Of a stretch of 64,000 nucleotides of DNA, positions 33,803 to 42,529 are shown in pieces. Both the position numbers and the translations under genes were made by a program. Within the stretch, counting starts at the first letter, position 1, and each line of letters begins with the position of its first letter. Below the pieces are notes generated by a model. That model did no database searches. It had not been told where the DNA came from and worked only from the letters and a program-made list of their open reading frames with translations. The DNA is from CAVQSS01 sp963746605 (GTDB taxonomy: Bacteria > Desulfobacterota > RBG-13-43-22): the NCBI GenBank assembly GCA_963746605.1, contig CAVVCH010000061.1, forward strand, positions 124,001 through 188,000, written 5' to 3'.

Positions 33803-34057
33803 ATGCCCTTGTTTGATTTCCTCTGTCTGGATTGCGGGAGGGTCCATGAAATGCTGGTGATCGGTTCCAGCGAAGAACCGGGGTGCCCTGAATGCGGGAG
33901 CAAACACCTGAAGCGGATGCTTTCCGCCCCCTCCTCCTTATCCGGGGTTGCCCAGCACGGCCTGCCTGGGTCAAAGGATACGGCTTGCTGTGGATCGGCC
34001 CCTGGCCAGGGAGCGGGCTGTGCCGGCCCAGGGAGCTGTTGCGGCCACGGTCACTAA
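33803..34057 (+). CDS. FmdB-type zinc-ribbon protein
   Basis: 84 residues. The N-terminal zinc ribbon has paired cysteines in CLDCGRVHE and CPECGSKHLKRM, as in FmdB/regulatory protein family. The C-terminal tail is rich in Gly and Cys (ACCGSAPGQGAGCAGPGSCC) and ends GHGH; it may bind metal or simply be flexible. Ribosome site aaggagaaaaacc. Function of such proteins is unknown. Confidence 0.82.
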   Translation: MPLFDFLCLDCGRVHEMLVIGSSEEPGCPECGSKHLKRMLSAPSSLSGVAQHGLPGSKDTACCGSAPGQGAGCAGPGSCCGHGH

Positions 34058-34136
34058 GGGGACTCCTCTCTAATCCGGCAATCTCTATTCAGGATTGACG
34101 GGAACCAGCGCCTTGAAAATAATGTAGGAGGTGGCT

Positions 34137-34883
34137 ATGTCTGGGCACTCTAAGTGGAGTACGATTAAACGGAAAAAAGGCGCCGCCGATGCCAAGCGGG
34201 GAAAGGTATTTTCCAAACTGATCAAGGAAATTACCGTGTCGGCTCGCATGGGGGGTGGAGACCAGAGTGGGAATCCTCGCCTGCGGGCAGCCATTCTGGC
34301 CGCCAAGGCGGAAAACATGCCCAAGGATAATATCGACCGGGCCATAAAGAAAGGCACCGGAGATTTGGAGGGGGCGGCTTACGAAGAAACCGTCTATGAG
34401 GGCTATGGGCCGGGTGGGGTGGCGATTTTGGTTCAAGTATTGACCGACAATAAAAATCGTACGGTTTCCGATGTGAGACATATTTTTACTAAAAACGGGG
34501 GCAATATGGGCGAGGCCGGCTCCGTGGCCTGGCTTTTCGATAAGAAGGGCTTCGTGGTCTTCGACAAGGGAAAGGTGGATGAAGAGGCCTTAATGGAATG
34601 GGCCCTGGAGGCCGGAGTGGAGGATGTGCGGGAACAGGAAAACGAGTGGGAAGTGATCACGTCGCCGGAAATTTTTGAACAGGTGCGCACGGCTATGGAA
34701 GAAAAAAAGTGGATCCCGCAAGTTGCCGAAGTAACCATGCTGCCCAAGAATACCATTACCCTGGAGGCCAAACAGGCGGAGCAGATGCTGCGCATGATGG
34801 AGGCCCTGGAAGATCACGAAGATGTTCAAAATGTGTACGCCAATTTTGATATCCCCGATCAGGTCATGGAGGCCCTAGGCTGA
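34137..34883 (+). CDS. yebC: YebC/PmpR family protein
   Basis: 248 residues from ATG 34137 (MSGHSKWSTIKRKKGAADAKRGK), the invariant family N-terminus; an in-frame GTG six bases earlier is less likely. Full three-domain length. Members act as transcription regulators (PmpR) or, in recent work, as ribosome-associated factors easing polyproline translation. It sits directly before ruvCAB, a very common bacterial arrangement. Confidence 0.95.
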   Translation: MSGHSKWSTIKRKKGAADAKRGKVFSKLIKEITVSARMGGGDQSGNPRLRAAILAAKAENMPKDNIDRAIKKGTGDLEGAAYEETVYEGYGPGGVAILVQVLTDNKNRTVSDVRHIFTKNGGNMGEAGSVAWLFDKKGFVVFDKGKVDEEALMEWALEAGVEDVREQENEWEVITSPEIFEQVRTAMEEKKWIPQVAEVTMLPKNTITLEAKQAEQMLRMMEALEDHEDVQNVYANFDIPDQVMEALG

Positions 34884-34886
34884 TTC

Positions 34887-35378
34887 ATGGGCGTTCGGCA
34901 ACCGGGGCGGACCTTGGGGATCGACCCGGGATCACAAGTCACCGGGGTGGGGATTCTGGAAAGAGACGGATCTCGGTTTCGGCATATTTACAGCGACGCC
35001 ATCCGCCTTACGCCCTTGCCGACCCTGGTCCTGCGGTTGGAAAAAATACATCACCGGCTGAAGGAAATTATCGGGGAATTCCGACCCACCGAGATGGCGG
35101 TGGAAAAAGTATTCTTATCCAAAAACGTGCATAGCGCCCTGATCCTCGGGCATGTCCGCGGGGTGGCCCTGCTTTCAGCCGTGGAAGCGGGACTGGAACT
35201 TTTTGAATATAGCGCCCTGGAGATCAAGAAGGCGGTCACCGGCTATGGCCGGGCGGAAAAAACGCAAGTCCACTCCATGGTCGGAAATTTATTGGGACTG
35301 ACGCTTCCTCGAAACCGGGACATCTCCGATGCCCTGGCCGTGGCCATCTGCCATCTGAATTGGTTCCGACCCCTCTGA
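34887..35378 (+). CDS. ruvC: Crossover junction endodeoxyribonuclease RuvC
   Basis: 163 residues. RNase-H-like fold with first catalytic Asp in LGIDPGSQVTGVG, Glu in MAVEKVFLSKN and C-terminal acidic pair in RNRDISDALAVAICH. Resolves Holliday junctions with RuvAB. Starts three bases after the yebC stop. Confidence 0.95.
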   Translation: MGVRQPGRTLGIDPGSQVTGVGILERDGSRFRHIYSDAIRLTPLPTLVLRLEKIHHRLKEIIGEFRPTEMAVEKVFLSKNVHSALILGHVRGVALLSAVEAGLELFEYSALEIKKAVTGYGRAEKTQVHSMVGNLLGLTLPRNRDISDALAVAICHLNWFRPL

Positions 35379-35394
35379 CACCGGAGCCTATCGA

Positions 35395-35994
35395 ATGATT
35401 GCCTTTCTGACCGGCCAATTGCGGTTCAAATCCCCTGAATACAGCATCATCGATGTGCAGGGCGTCGGCTATCAAGTGGTCTTGCCGTTATCTTCTTTTT
35501 ATGAATTGCCCCCTTTGAAAGAAGAAATTCAGTTGCACATCTATACCCACGTTCGGGAAGATGCGCTTAGCCTGTTCGGCTTTTTGACTCTTTTGGAAAA
35601 AAAGCTATTTCTATTGCTTCTGGAAGTGACCGGGGTCGGCGCCAAAGTGGCCTTGAATATCCTCTCCGGCATTTCGGCGCCGGAGCTTTATCAGGCCTTG
35701 GCGACGGCCGACAGCCAACGGGTCCAGCGTGTTCCCGGCGTGGGCAAAAAAACGTCCGAACGGATCATCCTGGAGCTGAAGGACCGGGTCAAAAAGATTG
35801 AAATAGCGGCCCCACCGCCGCCCGAGAAGGGAACGTGGGACCGGACTTGGGAAGATGCCCTTTCGGCCTTGCTCAACCTGGGCTATGGTCGTCCCCTGGC
35901 CGAAAAGGCCCTCGAATCCATCCGCCGGGATTCGGACCCTGGAATGACCCTGGAAGAACTGCTGCGCCGAAGTTTACGGTCTTTGTCGCAATGA
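35395..35994 (+). CDS. ruvA: Holliday junction branch migration protein RuvA
   Basis: 199 residues. N-terminal OB domain (MIAFLTGQLRF, VQGVGYQVVLP), two helix-hairpin-helix motifs around EVTGVGAKVALNILSG and VPGVGKKTSERIILELKD, and a C-terminal three-helix domain (ALSALLNLGYGRPLAEKAL) that contacts RuvB. Its stop overlaps the ruvB start (ATGA). Confidence 0.95.
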   Translation: MIAFLTGQLRFKSPEYSIIDVQGVGYQVVLPLSSFYELPPLKEEIQLHIYTHVREDALSLFGFLTLLEKKLFLLLLEVTGVGAKVALNILSGISAPELYQALATADSQRVQRVPGVGKKTSERIILELKDRVKKIEIAAPPPPEKGTWDRTWEDALSALLNLGYGRPLAEKALESIRRDSDPGMTLEELLRRSLRSLSQ

Positions 35995-37046
35995 CGACTC
36001 CTCGCCTGCTGGATCTCGAGAACCTGGAAGGGGAAATGCAGCTCGAAGTCGGGTTGCGGCCCCGGAGCCTGGACGAGTTTATCGGGCAGAGCACGGTAAA
36101 AGAAAATCTGCGGATTTTCATCGAAGCCGCCAAGGCCCGCTCCGAGGCGCTGGATCACGTCTTGGTCCACGGTTTTCCGGGGTTGGGCAAGACAACCTTG
36201 GCCTATATTATTTCCCAGGAATTGCAGGTCAACCTGAAGACCACCTCCGGTCCGGTTATCGAGCGGCCGGGCGACCTGGCGGCCCTGCTGACCAATCTGC
36301 AACCCAAGGAAGTCTTATTTATCGACGAAATCCATCGGCTCAACCACGTGGTCGAAGAGATTTTGTATCCGGCCATGGAAGATTTTCAATTGGATCTCCT
36401 GATCGGGCAAGGACCCAGCGCCCGGTCCGTCAAACTGGACCTGCCCAAGTTCACCCTGGTGGGGGCCACCACCAGGGCCGGTCTGTTGACCCCGCCGCTG
36501 CGCGATCGTTTTGGGGTCATCCTGCGGGTGGATTTTTATTCGCCGGAAGAATTGCGGATTATCCTGACCCGCTCGGCGGCCATCATGAAGATCGCCGCGG
36601 ACGACGAAGGGCTGTTGGAGATCGCCCGACGCTCCCGAGGGACGCCGCGGGTGGCGAATCGCTTGCTGCGGCGGGTCCGGGATTTTGCCCAGGTCAGGGC
36701 GGACGGCCGCATCTCGCTGCCCGTGGCCCAGGAGGCCCTGCAGATGCTGGAAGTGGATCGTTTGGGGCTGGACCGAATGGATCGGAAGATTTTGTTGACC
36801 ATCATGGAGAAATTCAGCGGCGGTCCGGTGGGGGTAGACGCCCTTTCCGTGGGCCTGTCTGAAGAAAGGGATACCTTGGAGGACGTGTACGAACCCTTCC
36901 TCATTCAACTGGGTTTTTTGAACCGGACCCCCCGAGGCCGCATGGCCACCCCTTTAGCCTATAGACATTTTGGGAAAAAGGCGCCCGCGGAGATTCAGGG
37001 ACTTCTGTTTGAGCCCGAGGAGGAAGAGCGTTCCGTGACGTTCTAG
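35991..37046 (+). CDS. ruvB: Holliday junction DNA helicase RuvB
   Basis: 351 residues from ATG 35991. AAA+ ATPase with Walker A HGFPGLGKTTLAYI, Walker B LFIDEIHRLN and sensor ATTRAGLLTPPLRDRFG, then a winged-helix C-terminus (PRGRMATPLAYRHF). A longer frame exists 5' inside ruvA but falls out of family; the overlapping ATGA start is right. Confidence 0.96.
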   Translation: MTTPRLLDLENLEGEMQLEVGLRPRSLDEFIGQSTVKENLRIFIEAAKARSEALDHVLVHGFPGLGKTTLAYIISQELQVNLKTTSGPVIERPGDLAALLTNLQPKEVLFIDEIHRLNHVVEEILYPAMEDFQLDLLIGQGPSARSVKLDLPKFTLVGATTRAGLLTPPLRDRFGVILRVDFYSPEELRIILTRSAAIMKIAADDEGLLEIARRSRGTPRVANRLLRRVRDFAQVRADGRISLPVAQEALQMLEVDRLGLDRMDRKILLTIMEKFSGGPVGVDALSVGLSEERDTLEDVYEPFLIQLGFLNRTPRGRMATPLAYRHFGKKAPAEIQGLLFEPEEEERSVTF

Positions 37047-37084
37047 AAAACGGCAGAAACGATGACGGTACAGGGAGAAGGCTT

Positions 37085-37882
37085 ATGCGTTCGCTGGCGG
37101 TGTTCAGTTTAAAAGGAGGGACCGGAAAGACTACCTTAAGCAGTTCCCTAGGCTGGATTTTAGCCGAAGAGGGGCTCCGGGTGCTGTTGGTCGATCTGGA
37201 CCCTCAGGGACATCTGACGCATTATCTAAAAGCCGGGCCCGCTAAAAACCAGCCGACCCTTTTTCAGGCGTTGATTCATGACCAACCGCTCAGCGGGGCC
37301 GTGGTCTCCACGGAGCATCCGGGGTTGCACCTGCTGCCGGCCAGTGAAGAAAACCTGTATTTAAACGAGGCCCTGTTTTCCAGACCCTGGAAGGAATGGA
37401 AATTAAAGGATGCCCTGGAAGCCGCTCAGCCCTTTCCTTATGATTTGGTCCTGATGGACGTGGGGGGCAATTTGAACCTGATTACCTACAATGCCCTGAT
37501 GGCGGCCAACGCCCTGGTGATCCCCGTGTTGCCCGACCTGTTTTCCTACCTGAGTCTGAAGACCCTGTTTGCCTTCCTGAAAAAAACCGGTGACCAGTAC
37601 CAGGTTGCTTTTCAAATGATCTGGGTCCTGATCAATAAAATCAACAACCACCGTCCCCTGGACCGGGAAAACCGGGACGCTTTACAGAAATATTACGGCA
37701 AGTTTTTAATGCCCGAAATGGTTCGAGAGGACCCTAAATTGGTTCAGGCCCTGCGCCTTCAGGAGCCGATTACCCGATACGCCCCCGAGTCCATTGCGGC
37801 CCGGGACTTAAAGAAGGTGGCGCGATTCATTCAAAAAGCCTTTCTGGGCGTCGGTTCGCAACAAGACAATGAGACGGATTGA
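37085..37882 (+). CDS. ParA/MinD-type ATPase, orphan
   Basis: 265 residues. Deviant Walker A near the N-terminus (KGGTGKTTLSSSLGW), VDLDPQGHLTHYL and LVLMDVGGNLNLITYNAL mark a Soj/ParA-family ATPase. No ParB, parS-like cluster or MinC/E gene follows. What does follow is a broken coiled-coil gene that may have been its partner. Possible roles are positioning of a protein complex rather than chromosome partition. Confidence 0.88.
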   Translation: MRSLAVFSLKGGTGKTTLSSSLGWILAEEGLRVLLVDLDPQGHLTHYLKAGPAKNQPTLFQALIHDQPLSGAVVSTEHPGLHLLPASEENLYLNEALFSRPWKEWKLKDALEAAQPFPYDLVLMDVGGNLNLITYNALMAANALVIPVLPDLFSYLSLKTLFAFLKKTGDQYQVAFQMIWVLINKINNHRPLDRENRDALQKYYGKFLMPEMVREDPKLVQALRLQEPITRYAPESIAARDLKKVARFIQKAFLGVGSQQDNETD

Positions 37883-37955
37883 GCCTAAAGGACTTTATTC
37901 CGGATTCCAATTCCAGAATTCCAACCCTACACTATCTTGATAAGGAGGACCTTTC

Positions 37956-38264
37956 ATGGACGATGTGTATAAAAACAATGCCCCCCGGGAATTCCCAACC
38001 CTCAAGCCCAACCGGAAATCAAGGAGAAAAAAGCCGTCAGGCTGGAGACGATGAAAGTCTCCGAGCTTAAGGAAACAGTGTCCCGCTGGAAGAAGGATAT
38101 CCTGGACCGTATTCAGTTTCTGAAGGAGAATTATGACCAGGCTCTACAGGACAAGGGAGCGTTGACTTGGAGGTGGATAAGTGGAAGGCCGAACTGACCG
38201 CTTCGGAATTCCGGGTCCAGGAACTGGAAAGACAATCGTGGCCGAGGTGATGGAAGACCTATAA
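37956..38264 (+). pseudogene. Broken coiled-coil protein gene after ParA
   Basis: An ATG with aaggaggac upstream starts MDDVYKNNAPREFP, but the sensible protein then hops frames: EIKEKKAVRLETMKVSELKE, SRWKKDILDRIQFLKENYDQ, then EVDKWKAELTASEFRVQELE and KTIVAEVMEDL-stop at 38262-38264. At least three single-base changes are needed. The recoverable protein is ~100 residues, charged and helical. It starts 70 bases after the ParA gene and may be its former partner. Confidence 0.6.
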
Positions 38265-38400
38265 AGTAATTTACTCAAGGGAGGTAACGCCGGCGCCTTG
38301 CTTCAAGGAAGTAGTACCGGCGCTTTGCAGAGATTACGATTGCAGGCGGCGTTCCAGAATGGGGTGCAGGATTATCGATTCTTACACCCTCCGTCCAGCG

Positions 38401-38480
38401 CCGAATTCGGTGATGTCAGGGACGACCACGTCGCTGTGCAGGGAGCGGCTAATCCGCTATGGTTGGTCTTGGTCGATTCC
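38401..38480 (-). pseudogene. Fragment of an acyl-CoA dehydrogenase gene
   Basis: About 80 bases closely match the segment at roughly 40497-40577 inside the intact acyl-CoA dehydrogenase gene. Both encode TKTNHSGLAAP on the minus strand, then diverge by indels. It is a decayed partial duplicate. The surrounding 38265-38994 holds no gene I can support; frames there are shifting and unrecognised. Confidence 0.65.
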
Positions 38481-38994
38481 GGTGGATGGAAAGCCAGGGG
38501 TAAGGGGAGGTTGAAAATGGAATGTTTATCCTGATACTTAAGGTGGTTCGTCTGGCAATATAAGCCCCCATCAATATTATTGTGGTGCCGACGGCTGAGC
38601 CAACCAGGCCATTGGACCGCGATGGTGCGCACATGGGCCTTGGCCCGGCACGCTCGGGCCATGGTCAACCGATTGACGTCTCGTCCAAAGACAGAGGAGG
38701 TGCGGATGATTACCGTATTACAGGATACTGCAAAGCCAAACTCGGACGAAGGCAGATCTATGAGCACCGCGAAGAAGACGAGGTACAGGATTGGCTCGGA
38801 AGACGCGGCTTCAAGACGGGACCAGTAGATTGGCACTGGAAGATACAGCTGAATGGATTCAAGAGTTCAGCGATCTATGGAACCGAGAATCAGGGGCTAG
38901 GTCCTGAAAGAGGAGCGCAATGGCAACAAGCCAATCCGGCCGACTCCGACCAATATTGATGATTTTCTCGTTGGATTTCAGAAAGAATGAACCG

Positions 38995-39338
38995 ATGAAG
39001 ATTATCTCAAACCGTGCCGCCATCATCGTCAGGGCGAAAGCTCCTTTTGTTGAGTGGGTTCAAAGCGCCGATGCCGACAGCTCCCATATCACTACCGAGG
39101 AAGTCAACGAAGACCCTAACGTATACTTGATCTACGATCCAAAGAAGGAAGGCGAGATCGACATCGATTGATCGCGAAGAACTATCGTGAGATTTTCGAA
39201 GAGGAATTGAATAGCTGGTTCACAGACGAGTCCTGTGGCCAGAAGAGGGACCTTAAAACATTCCGGCAATGGTTTCAGGTTGATTTCCATGGCATGGTGG
39301 TAGATCTCAGCGAAGAAGACTTCTACACCGAAGAATGA
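38995..39338 (+). pseudogene. Small acidic hypothetical protein, frameshifted
   Basis: The first frame, MKIISNRAAIIVRAKAPFVEW through DPNVYLIYDPKKEGEIDID, stops at 39169-39171. The next frame continues AKNYREIFEEELNSWFTDES...FRQWFQVDFHGMVVDLSEEDF and stops at 39336-39338. One missing base near 39165-39171 separates them; repaired, it is ~114 residues. I recognise the pattern (an N-terminal strand pair, then EIFEEEL..W and W-F-V..H-MV-DL) as a widespread uncharacterised bacterial family but cannot name it. Confidence 0.6.
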
Positions 39339-39370
39339 AAAAATCGAGCCGCTTGACTACCTTCGCCATA

Positions 39371-39649
39371 TCAAGGTGGAGGTAGAGTCGGCGCCCTGCC
39401 TTGACTACCTAAAAATTTTCCTGTGTCTTTAAAAAAGTCGCTGATATAGGAGATTTTTCCCTCCTCGAACTCCATCAGGGTCACCCCCTCATTCTCGTAG
39501 GGTTCCCCGCGTCGGTTTTTCCCTCGATTGCTCCAATGGACCGCTCCCCGGTTCCCCTGAACAATGGTCCGGTGAACGGTGAAGACCAACTCCGGGTATT
39601 GGCGGAAGAGGATCTGGAGTGAAAAAGTCAGAAATGAGTTTTTCGGCAT
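39371..39649 (-). pseudogene. C-terminal fragment of an NTF2-like (SnoaL/ketosteroid isomerase-type) protein
   Basis: Residues from QYPELVFTVHRTIVQGNRGAV to GEPYENEGVTLMEFEEGKIS and ISDFFKDTGKF match the second half of the NTF2-like fold. The first ~60 residues expected are missing: upstream is only 9 bases to the stop of the acyl-CoA dehydrogenase. In another frame nearby are residues like NAEKLISDFFTPDP, with no full domain. Probably a gene truncated by the rearrangements of this stretch. Confidence 0.6.
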
Positions 39650-39658
39650 TCACAGCGG

Positions 39659-40801
39659 CTACAATCCCATCATCTTGGCCACGATGGTCTTCATGATCTC
39701 GTTGGTGCCGGCAAAGATGGACATGACCCGCACGTCCCGCCAGGCGCGGGCAATGGGGTATTCCTCGCAGTAGCCGTAACCGCCGTGGAGCTGGAGGCAT
39801 TCGTCGGCTACGCGTCGGGCCATTTCGGTGGTCCAATATTTGGCCATGGAGACCTCGGTGACCACATTTTTTCCCTCCAGATGGTCGGCGATCAGTTTGT
39901 CCAGGAAGGTGCGCCCCAGCTTGACCTCGGTGGCCATCTCCACGATCTTGAACTGGTTGACCTGAAACTTGGAGATCGGTCTGCCGAAGGCGGTGCGTTC
40001 CTTCGTATACTTGATGGTTAAATCCAACATATGTTCCGCCCCGGCGACGGCGGCGATGGCGCACATCAGCCGTTCCTGCTGGAGCTTCTGCATCAGCATG
40101 ATAAAGCCGGTCCCCTTAAGGCCCAATCGATTGCCTTTGGGGATGCGACAGTCGGTGAAATAGAGCTCGGCCGTATCCTGGCTGTGCCAGCCGATTTTTT
40201 TTATTTTTTTGCCTTTTTCAAAACCGGGGGTCCCGGCCTCCACCAGGAAGAGGTCGATGGCCTGGTAGGGTTCGCTGACCTCGGGGTCCCGGGCGGCCAG
40301 AACCAGCAGGTCGCAGTTGATTCCGTTGCTGATAAAGGTTTTCTGGCCGTTGAGGATCAATTCGTCCCCCGCTTCCACCGCCGTGGTCCGGATGGCCGCC
40401 AGATCGCTTCCCGTGTTGGGCTCGGTCATGGCGATGGCGGTGATGAGGTCCCCGGAACAGCAGCCGGGCAGGTATTTCCTTTTCATTTCTTCCGTGCCGA
40501 ATTCGGTAAGGTAAGGGACGACCACATCACTGTGCAAGGGGGCGGCCAAGCCACTGTGGTTGGTCTTGGTCAATTCCTCACAGACGATCACGGAATAGAG
40601 AAAGTCGGCCCCGGACCCGCCGTATTCCTCCGGGACCATGGGGCAGAGAAAACCCTGGTCGCCCATCTTCTTCCAGGCGCTTCGGGGGACGATCCCCGCT
40701 TCTTCCCATTCGTCAATATAGGGAATCACCTCTTTTTCAAAAAACTTCCGTAAGGCGTCGCGAAAGATGCGGTGTTCTTCGGTATAGTGTAAAATGTCCA
40801 T
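39659..40801 (-). CDS. Acyl-CoA dehydrogenase
   Basis: 380 residues, full-length FAD-dependent family member. ITAIAMTEPNTGSDLAAIRT binds flavin/substrate, RTAFGRPISKFQ and CLQLHGGYGYCEEYPIARAWRD cover the C-terminal helical domain, with the catalytic Glu in the YGYCEEYP stretch. It oxidises acyl-CoA to 2-enoyl-CoA and passes electrons to ETF. ETF genes are not in the window. First step of the acyl-CoA module encoded downstream (to 47472). ATG has a gaaaatgg context with aaaagg upstream. Confidence 0.95.
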   Translation of the reverse strand: MDILHYTEEHRIFRDALRKFFEKEVIPYIDEWEEAGIVPRSAWKKMGDQGFLCPMVPEEYGGSGADFLYSVIVCEELTKTNHSGLAAPLHSDVVVPYLTEFGTEEMKRKYLPGCCSGDLITAIAMTEPNTGSDLAAIRTTAVEAGDELILNGQKTFISNGINCDLLVLAARDPEVSEPYQAIDLFLVEAGTPGFEKGKKIKKIGWHSQDTAELYFTDCRIPKGNRLGLKGTGFIMLMQKLQQERLMCAIAAVAGAEHMLDLTIKYTKERTAFGRPISKFQVNQFKIVEMATEVKLGRTFLDKLIADHLEGKNVVTEVSMAKYWTTEMARRVADECLQLHGGYGYCEEYPIARAWRDVRVMSIFAGTNEIMKTIVAKMMGL

Positions 40802-40953
40802 AGTCCATTTTCCTTTTTGTATTTACGGGTAATTTCTCGTCATCCCCGAAGGTCTTTATCGGGGATCCACTGTTCCTTAAGAAAAGCCTGGATTCCCGCT
40901 CAGAAGCGTTGCGGGAATGACGCTTTATGAGGTGGTATCTATTGTGAAACCAT

Positions 40954-41285
40954 TTATAAAATCGGGACCGGATAGCGGTTCCCGTCCCGGTCATAAAAAA
41001 TCACTCTCCCGGTTCTTTTCCAGAGGGTTTCGTCCATGAAACAATAGAAGGCCTTGATTTCCCCCGGTTCGATGCGCAGGTCTCCCGAGGGCACGAGGTG
41101 GTCAAACCTCCGGATCCCTCCGGAAGTTTCCAGGTCGAAATGGCTGGGCACAACCAATCGGGGCCAGAGCCCTGGTTGGTAAGATGGATTTCCAGGTTCT
41201 GGTCGAACATCTTCAGCCCGCAGCAGGTTTTGAAGCTCAAGATGTCTTCGGCCGAAGAGTTCATGATGAAACGGATTTCGAGCAT
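40954..41285 (-). CDS. Thiolase-associated hypothetical protein, frameshifted
   Basis: The N-terminal frame reads MLEIRFIMNSSAEDILSFKT, CCGLKMFDQNLEIHLTNQGS, then drifts. The other frame resumes with VVPSHFDLETSGGIRRFDHL and ends GRVIFYDRDGNRYPVPIL. One missing base near 41153-41165 explains it; the joined protein is ~110 residues. The CCGLKMFDQN motif and paired strands suggest a small beta-sandwich. It sits 24 bases downstream of the thiolase and probably shares its mRNA. Function unknown. Confidence 0.65.
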
Positions 41286-41309
41286 GTGGTATTTTTCTCA
41301 GCAGCAATT

Positions 41310-42518
41310 TTACTGTATCTTTCCCACAATGGCGATGCTGCAGACGTTCATGAAGGGCACCCCGCCCAGATTGTGGGTCAGGCCGAAGCGGGGATTTTCG
41401 ATTTGCCTTTCTCCGGCCCTTCCATGAAGCTGGAGATACATTTCATAGAGCATGCGCAGGCCCGAGGCCCCGATGGGATGGCCGAAGCATTTCAGCCCAC
41501 CATCCACCTGACAGGGAATCCCTCCCCCGTCCCGATTGTAGAAACCGTCCAAGGAATCCCGCACGGCCCGGCCCCGTTCCGAAATATGCAGGTCCTCGTA
41601 GGTGACCAGTTCGGTGATGGAGAAGCAGTCGTGGAGTTCCATCATGCTGATCTCCCGGCGTGGGTCGGTGATCCCGGCTTCCTGATAGGCCCGCCGGCTG
41701 CAGACGTCGGTGGTCACAAAGTGGTCCCCGTCCCATTGATTAAAGCCCATTTCGGCCCCGCCGCTTAAGGCCAGTTGCAGGGCCTTGACGGTGACAAAAT
41801 CCTTTCGTCCCATCTCCTTGGCCTTTTCCACGGTGGTGACGATGGCGCAGGCCGCTCCGTCGCTCACCCCGCAACAGTCGAACAGCCCCAGAGGATGGGC
41901 GATGATCGGGGCGGCCATGATCTGTTCCACGGTCACGGCCTTACGCAAGTGGGCCTTAGGGTTGAGGACTCCGTTGGCGTGGCTCTTGGCCGAAACCTGG
42001 GCCAGCGCGCGTTTGAGTTCCTGGTCCGGAATGCGGTATTTGGCCGCGTAAGCGCTGGCCAGTTGGGCAAAGGCCCCGGGGGCAGAGATGTTGGGGAACC
42101 AGAGCCAGTTCAAAGAGCCCAGCCCGGAACCCGGATTGGGCAGCCCGCCGTAGCCCGTGTCCTTGAGCTTCTCCACACCCATGGCCAGACAGATATCGTA
42201 GGCCCCGGAGGCCACGGCATAGACCGCCCCCCGAAAAGACTCGGTTCCGCTGGCACAAAAGTTTTCTGTCCGGGTGGCAGGTATCAAGGGCAGGCGGAGG
42301 GTCATGGTAAGGGGAAGGGCGCTTTTGCCCACGTTGATCTCCTCCATGCAGGTGCCCAGCCAGGCGGCCTCGATATCATCGGGCACGATTCCGGAATCCT
42401 CCAGACACTCGGCGAAAGCCTCCACCATCAGTTCTTCGGCCCCCACATCCCAGCGCTCGCCAAAGCGGGTGCAGCCCATGCCGAGGATGGCGACTTTATC
42501 TTTGATACCGGTAGCCAT
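41310..42518 (-). CDS. Thiolase (SCP2/acetyl-CoA acetyltransferase type)
   Basis: 402 residues. Catalytic cysteine in ENFCASGTESFRGAVYAV, HDCFSITELVTYED and the catalytic histidine in CFGHPIGASGLRMLYEM are all present, so it should be active. Type closest to SCP2-thiolases, which often work with DUF35 proteins. Ribosome site aaaggagagc before the ATG. Next to the synthase-like/DUF35/SDR/SCP2 fusion (11 bases between the stop of that gene and this ATG), so the two are likely one complex. Confidence 0.93.
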   Translation of the reverse strand: MATGIKDKVAILGMGCTRFGERWDVGAEELMVEAFAECLEDSGIVPDDIEAAWLGTCMEEINVGKSALPLTMTLRLPLIPATRTENFCASGTESFRGAVYAVASGAYDICLAMGVEKLKDTGYGGLPNPGSGLGSLNWLWFPNISAPGAFAQLASAYAAKYRIPDQELKRALAQVSAKSHANGVLNPKAHLRKAVTVEQIMAAPIIAHPLGLFDCCGVSDGAACAIVTTVEKAKEMGRKDFVTVKALQLALSGGAEMGFNQWDGDHFVTTDVCSRRAYQEAGITDPRREISMMELHDCFSITELVTYEDLHISERGRAVRDSLDGFYNRDGGGIPCQVDGGLKCFGHPIGASGLRMLYEMYLQLHGRAGERQIENPRFGLTHNLGGVPFMNVCSIAIVGKIQ

Positions 42519-42529
42519 ACAGCTCTCCT

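Noticed and set aside
37085..37882. Chromosome partition locus/origin
   Set aside because: ParA alone, no parB, no parS-like 16-mers, no dnaA or gidA nearby.
37879..38070. 63-codon frame overlapping the end of the ParA gene
   Set aside because: No family likeness; the adjacent frame carries the decayed coiled-coil gene.
38582..38959. 125-codon frame, plus strand
   Set aside because: Low-complexity Gly/Arg-rich, no ribosome site, antisense/alternate frames equally open; region looks decayed.
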